The translations under genes were made by a program, and so were the position numbers. A stretch of DNA of 64,000 nucleotides from Pandoraea commovens (GTDB lineage: Bacteria > Pseudomonadota > Gammaproteobacteria > Burkholderiales > Burkholderiaceae): positions 620,001-684,000 of the forward strand of contig NZ_CABPSA010000001.1 in the NCBI RefSeq assembly GCF_902459615.1. The letters run 5' to 3'. The notes under the pieces are model-generated. The model did no database searches, was not told the origin of the DNA, and saw only the letters and a program-made list of their open reading frames with translations. Positions 10,201 to 18,049 of the stretch are shown here, one piece after another (the first letter of the stretch is position 1; the number at the start of each line of letters is the position of its first letter).

Positions 10201-11133
10201 CTTTTCGGCGTCGTTGAGACGCCCCTGATCGAGTGCATTGATGCCCGCCTGACGCGACTTGTACGCGGGGTCGTTGAGCATGCGCGTGCGCGCCGCCTGT
10301 TGCGCATTCAGCTTGTCGTAAGCCGCGCGGATGTCGGCGTCGTTCGGCGCGAGCGCGAGGTAGCGCTGATAAAGCGGCAGCCATGCAAGATTGCCGTCGG
10401 CCTTGGAAAGCCCCTTCTGCCAGAGCGGCAGCAAGGCGTTCAGATCGGCATTAGGACGCGCCGCGAGATCCGCGACCATCCGCGTGCCCGCGAGACGACT
10501 CGACGGCCGGTCGATCATCAGCTCGGCCAGCGACTGAGACGCACGCGAATCCTCGGGCGACGTCTTCGACAAGTTCGCCAGCCCCTGCTGTGCCGCCGGC
10601 CAGCCGTTCGTGGCGTTGGCCTGCGCGCGGTAGTACTCGACCCCAAGATCGCCCGTCGGTGGACCATCCGGGAACAGCGCCTTGTATTCGGCGAACGCCG
10701 CATCGGCCTGACCACTACGTTGCAGCAGCCGGGCACGAGCGATGCGCGATTTGTCGACGGTGTTGATGCGAATCACGTCGGCCAGCGCCTTCGTCGCCGG
10801 GGCGTTCGGATAGCGGGCACGCAGCGTCTGCAATGCCTTGTTGGCGTCCGCCGGTTTGTTCTCTTCGATATCGATCTGTCCGAGCAGCGACAGGACGTCC
10901 GGTTGCTCCGGCTGCACGAGCAACGCTTTTTCCAGCGCGGCGCGCGCAAGGTCGTTGCGATGACGCGAATGCCACAGCGTCGCGCTCGAGAGCAGGTTGC
11001 TGACGTCACGATTCGCCGCAACGGCGGGCTTGGCCGTGCTGTTCGCGGGCGCGGGCGCGGCACGCACGTGCCCACCGCCTGCGGCCATCAGCAAGCACGT
11101 CATGCAAGCAGAGCGGATCAGCGTGTCGCGCAA
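7279..11133 (-). CDS. bcsC: Cellulose export protein BcsC (TPR plus outer-membrane barrel)
   Basis: 1284-residue secretion subunit. An export signal (MRDTLIRSACMTCLLMAAGG, then HVRAAPA) leads into a long array of TPR helices covering roughly residues 50-850, which would form the periplasmic part. The last about 390 residues form the BcsC beta-barrel that carries cellulose across the outer membrane, ending MRYHFDARRGDVPMPP...WSY. It is somewhat longer than the E. coli protein, mostly in the repeat part. The start is a TTG at 11133 with a GGGAGG site five bases upstream, inside the end of bcsZ (16-base overlap). The next in-frame ATG at 11103 has no ribosome site and would shorten the signal. 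Confidence 0.95.
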   Translation of the reverse strand: MRDTLIRSACMTCLLMAAGGGHVRAAPAPANSTAKPAVAANRDVSNLLSSATLWHSRHRNDLARAALEKALLVQPEQPDVLSLLGQIDIEENKPADANKALQTLRARYPNAPATKALADVIRINTVDKSRIARARLLQRSGQADAAFAEYKALFPDGPPTGDLGVEYYRAQANATNGWPAAQQGLANLSKTSPEDSRASQSLAELMIDRPSSRLAGTRMVADLAARPNADLNALLPLWQKGLSKADGNLAWLPLYQRYLALAPNDADIRAAYDKLNAQQAARTRMLNDPAYKSRQAGINALDQGRLNDAEKSLDAARVKRPNDGELLGSLGLVKMRQGDHKGAQELFAQAMRKDPDNAGKWRSLLKTSQFWGAMSQARDARDAGRLDEADRLVRGALASDPNNPDGLALLGDIALGDKRDKDAERLFQQALKIEPDNDTALRGMITLYSRQQRRTELANLLGDLRRRFPQDKARFDKAEAAALSDDADRAIAEGHNGPALAALERAVALDPGNAWTRYSLASLYRKLRLPQIGREVMAEGMRQPLEADDRAQMLYAQAIYLNVIDDEAGARESLAQIPAANVTPSIKRMRTTLAIRDTARLAREAHATGNDDESERRYGEALTMAGDDPELIGEVARARVSAGQPDQGLALMRNWLAAHADKPQPDAQLRYAELLSTAERDEELGTFLASMDPSTLGADQRDEWQDLQDRLALRQADRARALGDFDTAQQKLEPLLSRQPPDKRALSTLGDIYFDERRFDDARKIAEDQIRQDPTNQDARLSLVRVLYEQQDDEAANRELDRALAEASPDDVWTQLAAVRRLTAMERYDEAIALNDRLRTQFPDTSAVTVQRGRIAQSQRHYNEAKGWYDQARKEEIVQGALPGYDGMTSAESAIDSLESRRNSYVAAGYEIDQKKGDGGISMFNARAVPLYGQYAVGYDGHVFAQTDYVSADSGDLPLNGTSAFGTLPFLNVPSFRAANPGVQSDYGTKRQKAHGQALMLGYENDWIRADIGHTPVGFPISYVTGGVRLFGNLGRYNYWVDASRRPMTGSMVSYAGAYLPLPEVFGDGKWGGVRRDAITFHASRDFTKWGIFGEASVARLTGENVLNNSEVSARAGVDLPLIYKRDMRLNTGLTLFFDSFAQNERYYTYGHGGYYSPQTYVSLTLPLEWYGRTQRWSYYLRGSVSFSQSQEKAMPYFPTNGALQAASGDLTYGSGGGFGVGFSVTGRAEYWVNRHWVIGGQVQFERSDYYAPNRFLVYMRYHFDARRGDVPMPPSPVRPIWSY

Positions 11134-12377
11134 ACCGCCTCCCAGGGCACCTGTAACGTGCCATCAGCCGCAAAACGGAAACGCGCTTCGTGCCATCCCA
11201 GTCCGAACAGCGAGAGCACGGAACTGTAGTAGCCGGGGGGCGACTGCGCGTCCAGCGAGCGCGCCCGATCTGCCTGCGCGCGTGCAAGCGCAGTGTCGCC
11301 AACGGCTTGCAGCAGCGGCACGAGCGCCGCCGAGAAGCCGGACCCGCCGTCCTGCTTCGCCGTGCCGTCGCGCGTGTTCACCCGCTCGGGCGGCGCGCCA
11401 TGCGCCGCGACGTACTTCAACATGCCGGGGAACGCGTGCATCAACGCTCGAAAATCATCGCTGCCCGGGGCCAGCATGCCCGCCCATAGGTAGACGCGAA
11501 TGGCGTTGTAGCTCCCCTCGCCCTGCGTCTCGGGATCGATATCGAAACCGCGTCCCGCGCGGTACATCGCCCACTCGGGTGCAAAACCCAGCGGCGGCGC
11601 GGTCAACGTAATCTGTTTGAGCGAGGACGCAATCAGTTGCCCCCACCCGCTCTCGGGGAAGAGCCCCGCCAGACGCCGCACCACTTGCATCGGCACATAG
11701 CTGGGGTTCAGACGCCAGAGATCCTTGGCAGGATGGAAGCCGACAGGCGCAGGCAGCAGCGTGCGCCCGAGTCCGGGGATGAAGTCGGTTTCCTCTGAAG
11801 CGATACGCCGCGCGACGAGCGCACCGAGCGCCGTGTACCGACGCACGTTCCAGAGTCGCCCCGCCTCGCCCAGCGCATAGGCAATCCACATATCGGCGTC
11901 GCTGGCGGGATTGCTGTCGAGCACGCCCCACTGACCGTCGTCCTTCTTGCCCCACAGCCAGGCGGGCAGATGCGCGGTGAGGTCGCCCTGCGCGAGATTG
12001 TCGACTGTCCAGTCAAGCACCTTGTCGAAGGTAGCCCGGTCGTTGGCGATGACGGCGAAGGTCAGCGCGTACGCCTGCCCCTCGGAGACCGTGCGCTGGT
12101 CAGCCATGCTGTGATCGACCACGCGTCCGTCGTCGCTCAGAAAGCCGGTCTTGAAGCGCGTCCACGCGGGCCAGTCGACCGGCGGGCACGCTTTGCCACC
12201 GGGGGGAGTCGTCGCACCCGGCGCAGACGCGCCCGACGGCTTTGCGGACGCAGCAGGCGCAACAGGCGCAGCATGCGAGGCGGGCGTCAGACCGGCGAGC
12301 GCCGGTCCCGCACCACAGGCGACCAGCGCCCGCAGCACGGCCCGACGGCGCCGCCTGTCAGCATCGGCGCGTGTCAT
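11118..12377 (-). CDS. bcsZ: Periplasmic endo-1,4-beta-glucanase BcsZ (GH8)
   Basis: 419-residue family 8 cellulase that trims glucan during cellulose export. The N-terminus has an Arg-rich run (RRRRRAVLRALVA) before a hydrophobic stretch ending in ASHAAP, which looks like a Tat or Sec signal. A Pro/Ala/Ser linker follows, then the catalytic domain with the acid Glu at about residue 99 (RTVSEGQAYAL) and the family segments DGQWGVLDSNPASDADMWIA and EGSYNAIRVYLW. The ATG follows the bcsB stop with no gap (TAAATG), and the 3' end overlaps bcsC, so the three genes are almost certainly co-translated. Confidence 0.95.
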   Translation of the reverse strand: MTRADADRRRRRAVLRALVACGAGPALAGLTPASHAAPVAPAASAKPSGASAPGATTPPGGKACPPVDWPAWTRFKTGFLSDDGRVVDHSMADQRTVSEGQAYALTFAVIANDRATFDKVLDWTVDNLAQGDLTAHLPAWLWGKKDDGQWGVLDSNPASDADMWIAYALGEAGRLWNVRRYTALGALVARRIASEETDFIPGLGRTLLPAPVGFHPAKDLWRLNPSYVPMQVVRRLAGLFPESGWGQLIASSLKQITLTAPPLGFAPEWAMYRAGRGFDIDPETQGEGSYNAIRVYLWAGMLAPGSDDFRALMHAFPGMLKYVAAHGAPPERVNTRDGTAKQDGGSGFSAALVPLLQAVGDTALARAQADRARSLDAQSPPGYYSSVLSLFGLGWHEARFRFAADGTLQVPWEAVCATR

Positions 12378-14735
12378 TTACTTCTCCAGACGACGTGCGG
12401 CGCGACGCTGCAACCACCCGAAACACTTGAGCGCTATCGCGAACGCCGCCAGCAATGCGACGAGACCGACCAGAACCGGATGACTCGAGAGGTGGTAACG
12501 AATGCGCGTCCACCAACTCACGTCGCCCACGAAGTACGTCTTCCCCAATCGGTACGACGCCGTGCTGGCACCGTTGACGACCGCCAGATCGCCGTGAATC
12601 GCATTGCCCTGCGTGTCGATGGCATCGACCACGCTCAGCAGTCCGTCGTCGCTCGACGCATTGATCGCCACCACCGAGCGCGAACTACTCACCGGCGATT
12701 CGAAGCCGACCAGCGCGGCAAGCGGGCCTTGAGAGACCGCGTCCATACGTTGCGGGCCGATACGGCTGGCCGCGAGCGCCGAGCCGGTCGCGCCATCGCC
12801 ACGATAGCCCTGGGGCTCCGCTTGCATGACGCGACGCGTCTGGTCGATGACGAGCGGCAGATTCTTGCCCCACTTGGTCAGCAGATCGGCGGCATCTTTC
12901 CCGCCGACGACCAGCAGGTCACGATCCTTGAAGCGATCCGTCTGCGTGGTGTCGAGCACTTCGAAGCGATCGGCATACACGCCGGTGGAGCGACCGAACT
13001 GGCCGAGCGCCGAGAACACCGTTTCCAGCTCCGCCTTGTCCGGCGTCTTCGACATGACGACCGCCGTCTGCGCCAGATCTGCGTATTTGGTGAACGGGAA
13101 GCCGCTGCCCGCGAAGAAGCTCAGATTCGGCAACTCGGCGTAGTGCGGCAGTCCGCTGAAGTCGATGGTCGAATCGGCGTCGATGGCCGAGCGCGCCGCG
13201 TTGGTGATGGTCTGGCTGCACATGCCCTCTTTGTGCGGCTCCATCGCGAACTGGAACGACAACGAGTTGCGCGACGCGACCTGGAACGCCGGAATGCGCA
13301 CTTCCTTTCGGTCGGCCATCGTGCCATCGGACAGCAGTTCCACGAGCATATGGCTCTTGTCGCTGCTCGCGCCCGCTGCGTGCAGGCGATACGCGCGCAC
13401 GAACTGGTCGTTGATCGACACGCTCATCGACGAATCGTCCGGCTTGACCGGCGGCGTGTAGCGATACTTCAGATCCATCGGCACGCCGGTGTTTTGCCAC
13501 GTCAGCAAGTCGGCCGGGAGATTGAGCTGGATGCGGATCGGCCACGGCATGTAGCCGTTCGCCTGCAAGTCGCTGGGGTTGTCGACCAGTTCGCCCAGCT
13601 TCACCGGACGGTCGGTACGCACCCAGCGCGGTGCATCGTAGGCCGGACGCGGCGGCAACTGCTTTAGCTCGGCGATGCGGGTCGCGTCGCCCGAGAGCGC
13701 CGCCCGGCCCGAGACCAGCGCCAGCGCGGCCGTCTCCAGATCCTTCGCGTCACGCCCCTGAATCACCAGCAGCTTGAGCGAGGGGTCGTTCGGATTCGAC
13801 ACCATACGCAATGTCGGCGCATCGACCTTAGGCAGATCGAGGCCGGGCAGCATGGTGTCGTTCGTCACGAACGCAATGCCATGCTTGGACGGAAACGCAT
13901 TCACGCTGACCGGGAAGCGCGTGCGACGGTAATCGCCAATCGCACCGGCCCACGTCGCCACCACGCCCGCGGCATGGACCACCGCCAGCGACGGCGGCGC
14001 GCCGAACACGAACGGAACGGACTGATCGCGGTTGTCGTGACGGTCGAAGAACGGGGCGGGCAGCGTCGAGAGATCGTTGCGCAGCGTGAGCGGCTGCGTG
14101 CTCGTGACGATCTCGCTCTGTGGGCTGATATCGGCCCACAGACTCGAATGCATCTGATCTTCGCACTCCATCGTGTAATGCCCGATGAGGACGAGGCGCA
14201 CACGATTGAAGCCCGAGAGCATGCGCGCGTCGAGCGGAATGTCGCGCACGAGATTCTTGCCGCCGTCCTGCTTGTTGAACGGCAACGTCGCGATCAACTC
14301 TTCGTTCAAATAAACCTTGAGCTGCGAGAGATCGGGAATCAGCGCGGGGGAATAGGTATACCGCAACCGGAGCAAGGCCGATGCGACCGACTGATCGAGT
14401 CGGATTCCGAAGTTGACGTCGCCCGCCCCCTCGGTGCCGCGCAGACGCAGTCCGTTCGTCTGCCCCAGTTGGGCGAACGTGACGGTGCGCTGACTGGTGC
14501 CGGGCACAGGCGCGATGACCGGCGCCGTTGTGCCGGATGCATCCGCTGCTGCGTTGACGCCAGAGGCGACTTCCGGTGCGGTCGTGGCACCGGCTGGTGC
14601 CGGGGCCTTGCCTGTTCGGCCTCCGGTGGGCGCTGCTCCCGCAAGCATGACACCCCCCGGGTCCATCGCTGCGGCGACCAGCAGGCAGATGGCTGAGACC
14701 TTCGTGTAACGCGACCAAGACGCTCGAAGCTGCAT
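12378..14735 (-). CDS. bcsB: Cellulose synthase regulatory subunit BcsB
   Basis: 785-residue periplasmic subunit anchored by a C-terminal helix (HPVLVGLVALLAAFAIALKC). It pairs with BcsA to form the synthase core and guides the glucan through the periplasm. It has an export signal (MQLRASWSRYTKVSAICLLV), an Ala/Thr/Pro-rich linker, and alternating carbohydrate-binding and flavodoxin-like domains typical of BcsB. I start it at the ATG at 14735, which has a GAGG site and puts the signal peptide first; an in-frame extension of 16 codons upstream has no support. It is the first gene of the operon, so the cellulose promoter should lie between 14736 and 15022. Confidence 0.93.
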   Translation of the reverse strand: MQLRASWSRYTKVSAICLLVAAAMDPGGVMLAGAAPTGGRTGKAPAPAGATTAPEVASGVNAAADASGTTAPVIAPVPGTSQRTVTFAQLGQTNGLRLRGTEGAGDVNFGIRLDQSVASALLRLRYTYSPALIPDLSQLKVYLNEELIATLPFNKQDGGKNLVRDIPLDARMLSGFNRVRLVLIGHYTMECEDQMHSSLWADISPQSEIVTSTQPLTLRNDLSTLPAPFFDRHDNRDQSVPFVFGAPPSLAVVHAAGVVATWAGAIGDYRRTRFPVSVNAFPSKHGIAFVTNDTMLPGLDLPKVDAPTLRMVSNPNDPSLKLLVIQGRDAKDLETAALALVSGRAALSGDATRIAELKQLPPRPAYDAPRWVRTDRPVKLGELVDNPSDLQANGYMPWPIRIQLNLPADLLTWQNTGVPMDLKYRYTPPVKPDDSSMSVSINDQFVRAYRLHAAGASSDKSHMLVELLSDGTMADRKEVRIPAFQVASRNSLSFQFAMEPHKEGMCSQTITNAARSAIDADSTIDFSGLPHYAELPNLSFFAGSGFPFTKYADLAQTAVVMSKTPDKAELETVFSALGQFGRSTGVYADRFEVLDTTQTDRFKDRDLLVVGGKDAADLLTKWGKNLPLVIDQTRRVMQAEPQGYRGDGATGSALAASRIGPQRMDAVSQGPLAALVGFESPVSSSRSVVAINASSDDGLLSVVDAIDTQGNAIHGDLAVVNGASTASYRLGKTYFVGDVSWWTRIRYHLSSHPVLVGLVALLAAFAIALKCFGWLQRRAARRLEK

Positions 14736-15022
14736 GTGTGATGCCTCGTCTGTTCTTGCGCTGCATGTTCGCCACATCCACACGAACGACGCCCCATTGA
14801 CCCGACGTCACATCACGTCGTCAGGCAATCCGAAGATTTGCCAAGGCCCGGCGGGACAGCGCAGTTCATGTGTCTGGAAATGGCACGTTGCGCCATGCTA
14901 GCTTGCCTCGGTGCGAGTGAGCAAGCAGACGTTAGCCTCCGAGTGTCGTGCGGCGGGTACATCGGTCGGCCGGTCGGCATAGGAATTGCCCTGTGTGCGA
15001 CGCACCGTATAGAATGCCCGGC
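14736..15022. promoter_or_regulatory. Divergent intergenic region upstream of bcsB
   Basis: This stretch separates the minus-strand cellulose operon from a plus-strand gene group. It holds a small inverted repeat GACGT-N6-ACGTC at 14804-14819, about 70 bases before bcsB, and an imperfect ATGGC-N7-GCCAT at 14880-14896. I could not place a convincing minus-strand -35/-10 pair. No small bcs gene such as bcsR, bcsE or bcsF is hidden here. Confidence 0.45.
14986..15013 (+). promoter_or_regulatory. Putative sigma-70 promoter for the 15023 gene group
   Basis: TTGCCC (14986-14991) and TATAGA (15008-15013) are separated by 16 bases. Transcription would begin only a few bases before the ATG at 15023, so the mRNA could be leaderless or nearly so; no Shine-Dalgarno sequence is visible there. 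Confidence 0.5.
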
Positions 15023-15322
15023 ATGAGCCAGACCGAACTCTCCTCCTCCGCTGGTCCGTCCGACGCGCGCATGGTCGAACATGCGGCCGAGCACGCAGCC
15101 GATGCGATGATCGAGCGTCGCTATCCGTCGGACATCGACCGGTTGCGAGAAGTCGTGGGCACCGACGTGCTGCCCCACTACCGCGACGAGCAGGCCATCG
15201 TCGCGAGCGAACAGGCCAGCGAGCGCTGGCCGCATCTGGTGGCCGTCGCGGACGCCCGTGCAGGTGCAGCGTCGGCCTCGCCACTCTCTCAATCTTCGAA
15301 ACATTCGGCCGGGACGCGCTGA
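15023..15322 (+). CDS. Small acidic hydrophilic protein, unknown
   Basis: 99-residue product beginning MSQTELSSSAGPSDARMVEH. It is Ala/Glu/Asp-rich, has no membrane segment or Cys, and has a central part likely to be helical (ADAMIERRYPSDIDRLREVV) with a Ser-rich tail. I do not recognise the family. The start follows a promoter-like sequence almost directly. The stop lies six bases before the HAD phosphatase gene, so the two are probably co-transcribed and this protein may act with it. The frame could open earlier, at 14948, but that would place the promoter inside the gene. Confidence 0.6.
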   Translation: MSQTELSSSAGPSDARMVEHAAEHAADAMIERRYPSDIDRLREVVGTDVLPHYRDEQAIVASEQASERWPHLVAVADARAGAASASPLSQSSKHSAGTR

Positions 15323-15328
15323 CCCGGC

Positions 15329-15979
15329 ATGCGAGACGCTTCCATCGTCGCCGCGTTCGATTTCGACGGGACCATTTCCACCACCGACAGCCTGCGCGTA
15401 TTCGTGCGCCGCACCGTCGGCACACCGCGCTTTGTGGCGGGCGCATTGCTCGCGTCTCCCTGGCTGATCGGCGCCGCCCTGAAGCTCATCGACCGGGGCA
15501 CGGCCAAGGCAGCATTCCTGCGTGCAGTCTTTGCGGGACGCGCCCACGCGCAACTCGACGCCGACGCGCAAGACTTCATCGCACATCAGTTGCCCGCGCT
15601 GCTGCGTCCCGAGATGCTCGCACGCGTACGTCAGCACCGGGCGCTGGGCCACCGCATCGTGCTCGTGAGCGCGTCGCCGGGCTTGTACCTGCGGCCCTGG
15701 GCGGCAAGCGTCGGTTTCGAAGCCGTGCTCAGTACCGAACTGGCCTTCGATGCGCAGGATCGCTTCGCCGGAACCTTCGCCCAACCGAACTGCTGGGGCC
15801 CCGAGAAGGTGAGACGCCTCAAAGCGTGGTGGGGCGATGCGCCGCCGCGTGTGCTCTTCGCTTATGGCGACAGTCGTGGCGACAAGGAAATGGCCGAGCG
15901 CGCCGACCATGCGTGGATCCGGGGTCAGGGCAAGCTGATGCCGCTGACGGACGCCGACACGCCAACGCGCGCCTCGTGA
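15329..15979 (+). CDS. HAD-IB family phosphatase (SerB-like)
   Basis: 216-residue cytoplasmic hydrolase of the haloacid dehalogenase superfamily, subfamily IB, the group of phosphoserine phosphatase. Motif I is AAFDFDGTIS with the nucleophile Asp near residue 10, motif II is the Ser in IVLVSASPG, motif III the Lys in GPEKVRRL, and motif IV GDSRGDKEM. The helical cap between motifs I and II is hydrophobic, as in many lipid- or sugar-acting HAD-IB members, so the substrate need not be phosphoserine. It sits between a small acidic protein (6-base gap) and the FUSC transporter (22-base gap) in one apparent operon. Confidence 0.85.
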   Translation: MRDASIVAAFDFDGTISTTDSLRVFVRRTVGTPRFVAGALLASPWLIGAALKLIDRGTAKAAFLRAVFAGRAHAQLDADAQDFIAHQLPALLRPEMLARVRQHRALGHRIVLVSASPGLYLRPWAASVGFEAVLSTELAFDAQDRFAGTFAQPNCWGPEKVRRLKAWWGDAPPRVLFAYGDSRGDKEMAERADHAWIRGQGKLMPLTDADTPTRAS

Positions 15980-16001
15980 GTCCGGGAGCGCTTCCATCGC
16001 G

Positions 16002-17954
16002 ATGACGCCCACGCCTTCGACACCTCCCACACCCGAATTGCCGCCGCCGGGTCGGCGCGTCGCGTGGATGTCGCGTCTGGCACGTCTGGAGCCGGTAGCG
16101 TTCTCGCGCTGGGACGCCGTGCACGCCGCCCTGTCTGTCGCAGTGCCCACGGCCATCGGTGCCTCCATCGGCTACGGTGCGGACGCGTCGCTCATCGCCC
16201 TCGGCGCACTGCCCGCCATCACGGGTGACCGCACCGGCCCTTATCGCTCACGCGCCCGCTCCATCCTGATCACCATCGTGACCGGCGTGCTCGGCTTTCA
16301 CGCCGGGATGCTGATCCATACCGTGGGCGAGACCCAGCCGTGGCTGGCCCACGTGCTGCTGCAAATCGCCATCCTGCTGTTCAGCTTCATCGGCACGTTC
16401 GGCAACGTGGCGTCCGCAGCGACGTTGCAGGGTGCGGTCTACCTGATCGTCGGCTGGGGCCTCGCGCTGCCGCCGCCCGAATGGCGCGCGCCGTTGCTGC
16501 TCGCCGCAGGCGGCATCTTCAGCATGCTCCTCATGGCCGTGCATTGGCTAAGACACCCCGGTGCAGCCGAGCGCGACGCCGTCGCCGCCATCTACCAACA
16601 GTTGGCGAACGTACTCGATGCGAGCGGCACACCCCGCGTGAGGCTGGCGCGGCGCTCGCTCGAAAATGCCATTGCCGCCGCCTACGACACGTTGCTCACC
16701 GCACGGGCGAGCACGTCGAGCGGCTGGGAAGTGCTGGAGCGCCGCGCCGCGCAGATCCTGGCCGCCGAGCCGATCACGTCGGCGGTGATCGGGCTCGTGC
16801 AGAGCGGCCAGCCAGTACCCGCGCCGCTGGGCAAGGCGCTCTACGGTGTGGCACGCAACATTGCGCGCGACCGGCCAGTGGCGCTCGACACTGCCGTCGC
16901 GGTGGCCAAAGAAAACGACGCGCCGACGCTGGCTGCCGCCCTGCATCGCGCCGAGCCGCTGCTCACGGGCGTCGTGCATGCGTCCGAAGCCCCGCTCGTG
17001 GCGCTGGCCCGTCATCAGGCGCGTGCCGCCGTGCATCCGCGCTGGATGCCCAAGTGGCCGTGGCCGGACGTCTGGCGTTACCTCGTGCGCATTGGTTTGT
17101 GCGTACTCGTCGCGCAGATCTTCATCGCCGTGACGGCGCTCCCGCGCTCGTACTGGGTGCCGCTGATCGTCGTGGTGATCTTCAAGCCGAACTACGGCTC
17201 CGTGTTTGCGCGCGCGCTGCAAAGCGGTGTGGGCAGTATCGTCGGCGTAGCGGTGTCGGCGGCCGTCGTCGCCATCGACCGCAACGGCTGGTTCAATCTC
17301 GTCACGCTGATACCGCTGGCGGCTTGCCTGCCGTGGGCATTACGCCGCAACTACGGACTTTTCAGCGCGTTGCTCCTGCCGATCCTGATGCTGGTAATGG
17401 GGGCGTTGCAGCCGGGGAGTCAGGACATTGCGCTGGCGCGCTTCATCGATGCCGTTGCAGCCTGCGCCATCGTGCTGCTCGTCGGCTATCTGCCGTGGGC
17501 CAAGTGGGAGCGCCGCCAATTGGACGAGCGTGTCGCGAACGCACTCGACGCGCTTGGCCGTTACGCAGCACTGGCGGATACCCATGACGCGGACGCTGCG
17601 TTTGCGGCGCGACGCGCGGCTTACAAGGCGCTGGACGACACACGCATCGCCTTGCAGCGGGCGCTGTCCGAACCGCCGCTGGTGAGTCGTCGCGCCGCCC
17701 GCTGGTGGCCAGCACTCGTGTCGCTTGAGCGCGTGGCGAACGCGATCACCGACACGGTCCCGCATGGGGACGATCACGACGCACCGGTGCATCCCGGCGC
17801 GGCGATTCTCACGCATATGGCTGCCGCATTGCGTCACGGTGGCCCCGTGCCCGTGCTGCCGGACGGGCCCATCGACGGCGTCGATCCGATCCTCGAGCAC
17901 GTGTTGCGCGAAGCCATCGGCATGCTCTTCGGCGCACCGGACACATCGAACTGA
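16002..17954 (+). CDS. FUSC family membrane transporter
   Basis: 650-residue inner-membrane protein of the fusaric-acid/aromatic-acid exporter type. It shows two halves, each with a block of hydrophobic helices (about 35-180 and 355-490) followed by a long soluble stretch. The second block contains the family-like segment ALPRSYWVPLIVVVIFKPNY. Known relatives (YccS, AaeB) export aromatic carboxylates or other toxic compounds by proton motive force. It is the third gene of the group that starts at 15023. No AaeA-like membrane-fusion partner is next to it, so it may work alone. Substrate unknown. Confidence 0.85.
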   Translation: MTPTPSTPPTPELPPPGRRVAWMSRLARLEPVAFSRWDAVHAALSVAVPTAIGASIGYGADASLIALGALPAITGDRTGPYRSRARSILITIVTGVLGFHAGMLIHTVGETQPWLAHVLLQIAILLFSFIGTFGNVASAATLQGAVYLIVGWGLALPPPEWRAPLLLAAGGIFSMLLMAVHWLRHPGAAERDAVAAIYQQLANVLDASGTPRVRLARRSLENAIAAAYDTLLTARASTSSGWEVLERRAAQILAAEPITSAVIGLVQSGQPVPAPLGKALYGVARNIARDRPVALDTAVAVAKENDAPTLAAALHRAEPLLTGVVHASEAPLVALARHQARAAVHPRWMPKWPWPDVWRYLVRIGLCVLVAQIFIAVTALPRSYWVPLIVVVIFKPNYGSVFARALQSGVGSIVGVAVSAAVVAIDRNGWFNLVTLIPLAACLPWALRRNYGLFSALLLPILMLVMGALQPGSQDIALARFIDAVAACAIVLLVGYLPWAKWERRQLDERVANALDALGRYAALADTHDADAAFAARRAAYKALDDTRIALQRALSEPPLVSRRAARWWPALVSLERVANAITDTVPHGDDHDAPVHPGAAILTHMAAALRHGGPVPVLPDGPIDGVDPILEHVLREAIGMLFGAPDTSN

Positions 17955-18049
17955 AAAGCGGCTTTCGGCCCGGACACATGCCAACGCAGGCATAATGCGG
18001 GCTTACGGCGCGCCCACGGTGCGCCGCCACGCCTTTCAGAAGACCCCGC

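Noticed and set aside
14880-14902. A TGGCACG...TGC element resembling a sigma-54 promoter upstream of the cellulose operon
   Set aside because: The -24/-12 spacing and the GC element do not fit the consensus, and it points away from bcsB.
14736-15022. Search for a hidden bcsF, bcsE or bcsR gene next to the cellulose operon
   Set aside because: No short frame here encodes a membrane peptide or any Bcs-like sequence; the 99-residue protein at 15023 is on the other strand and soluble.
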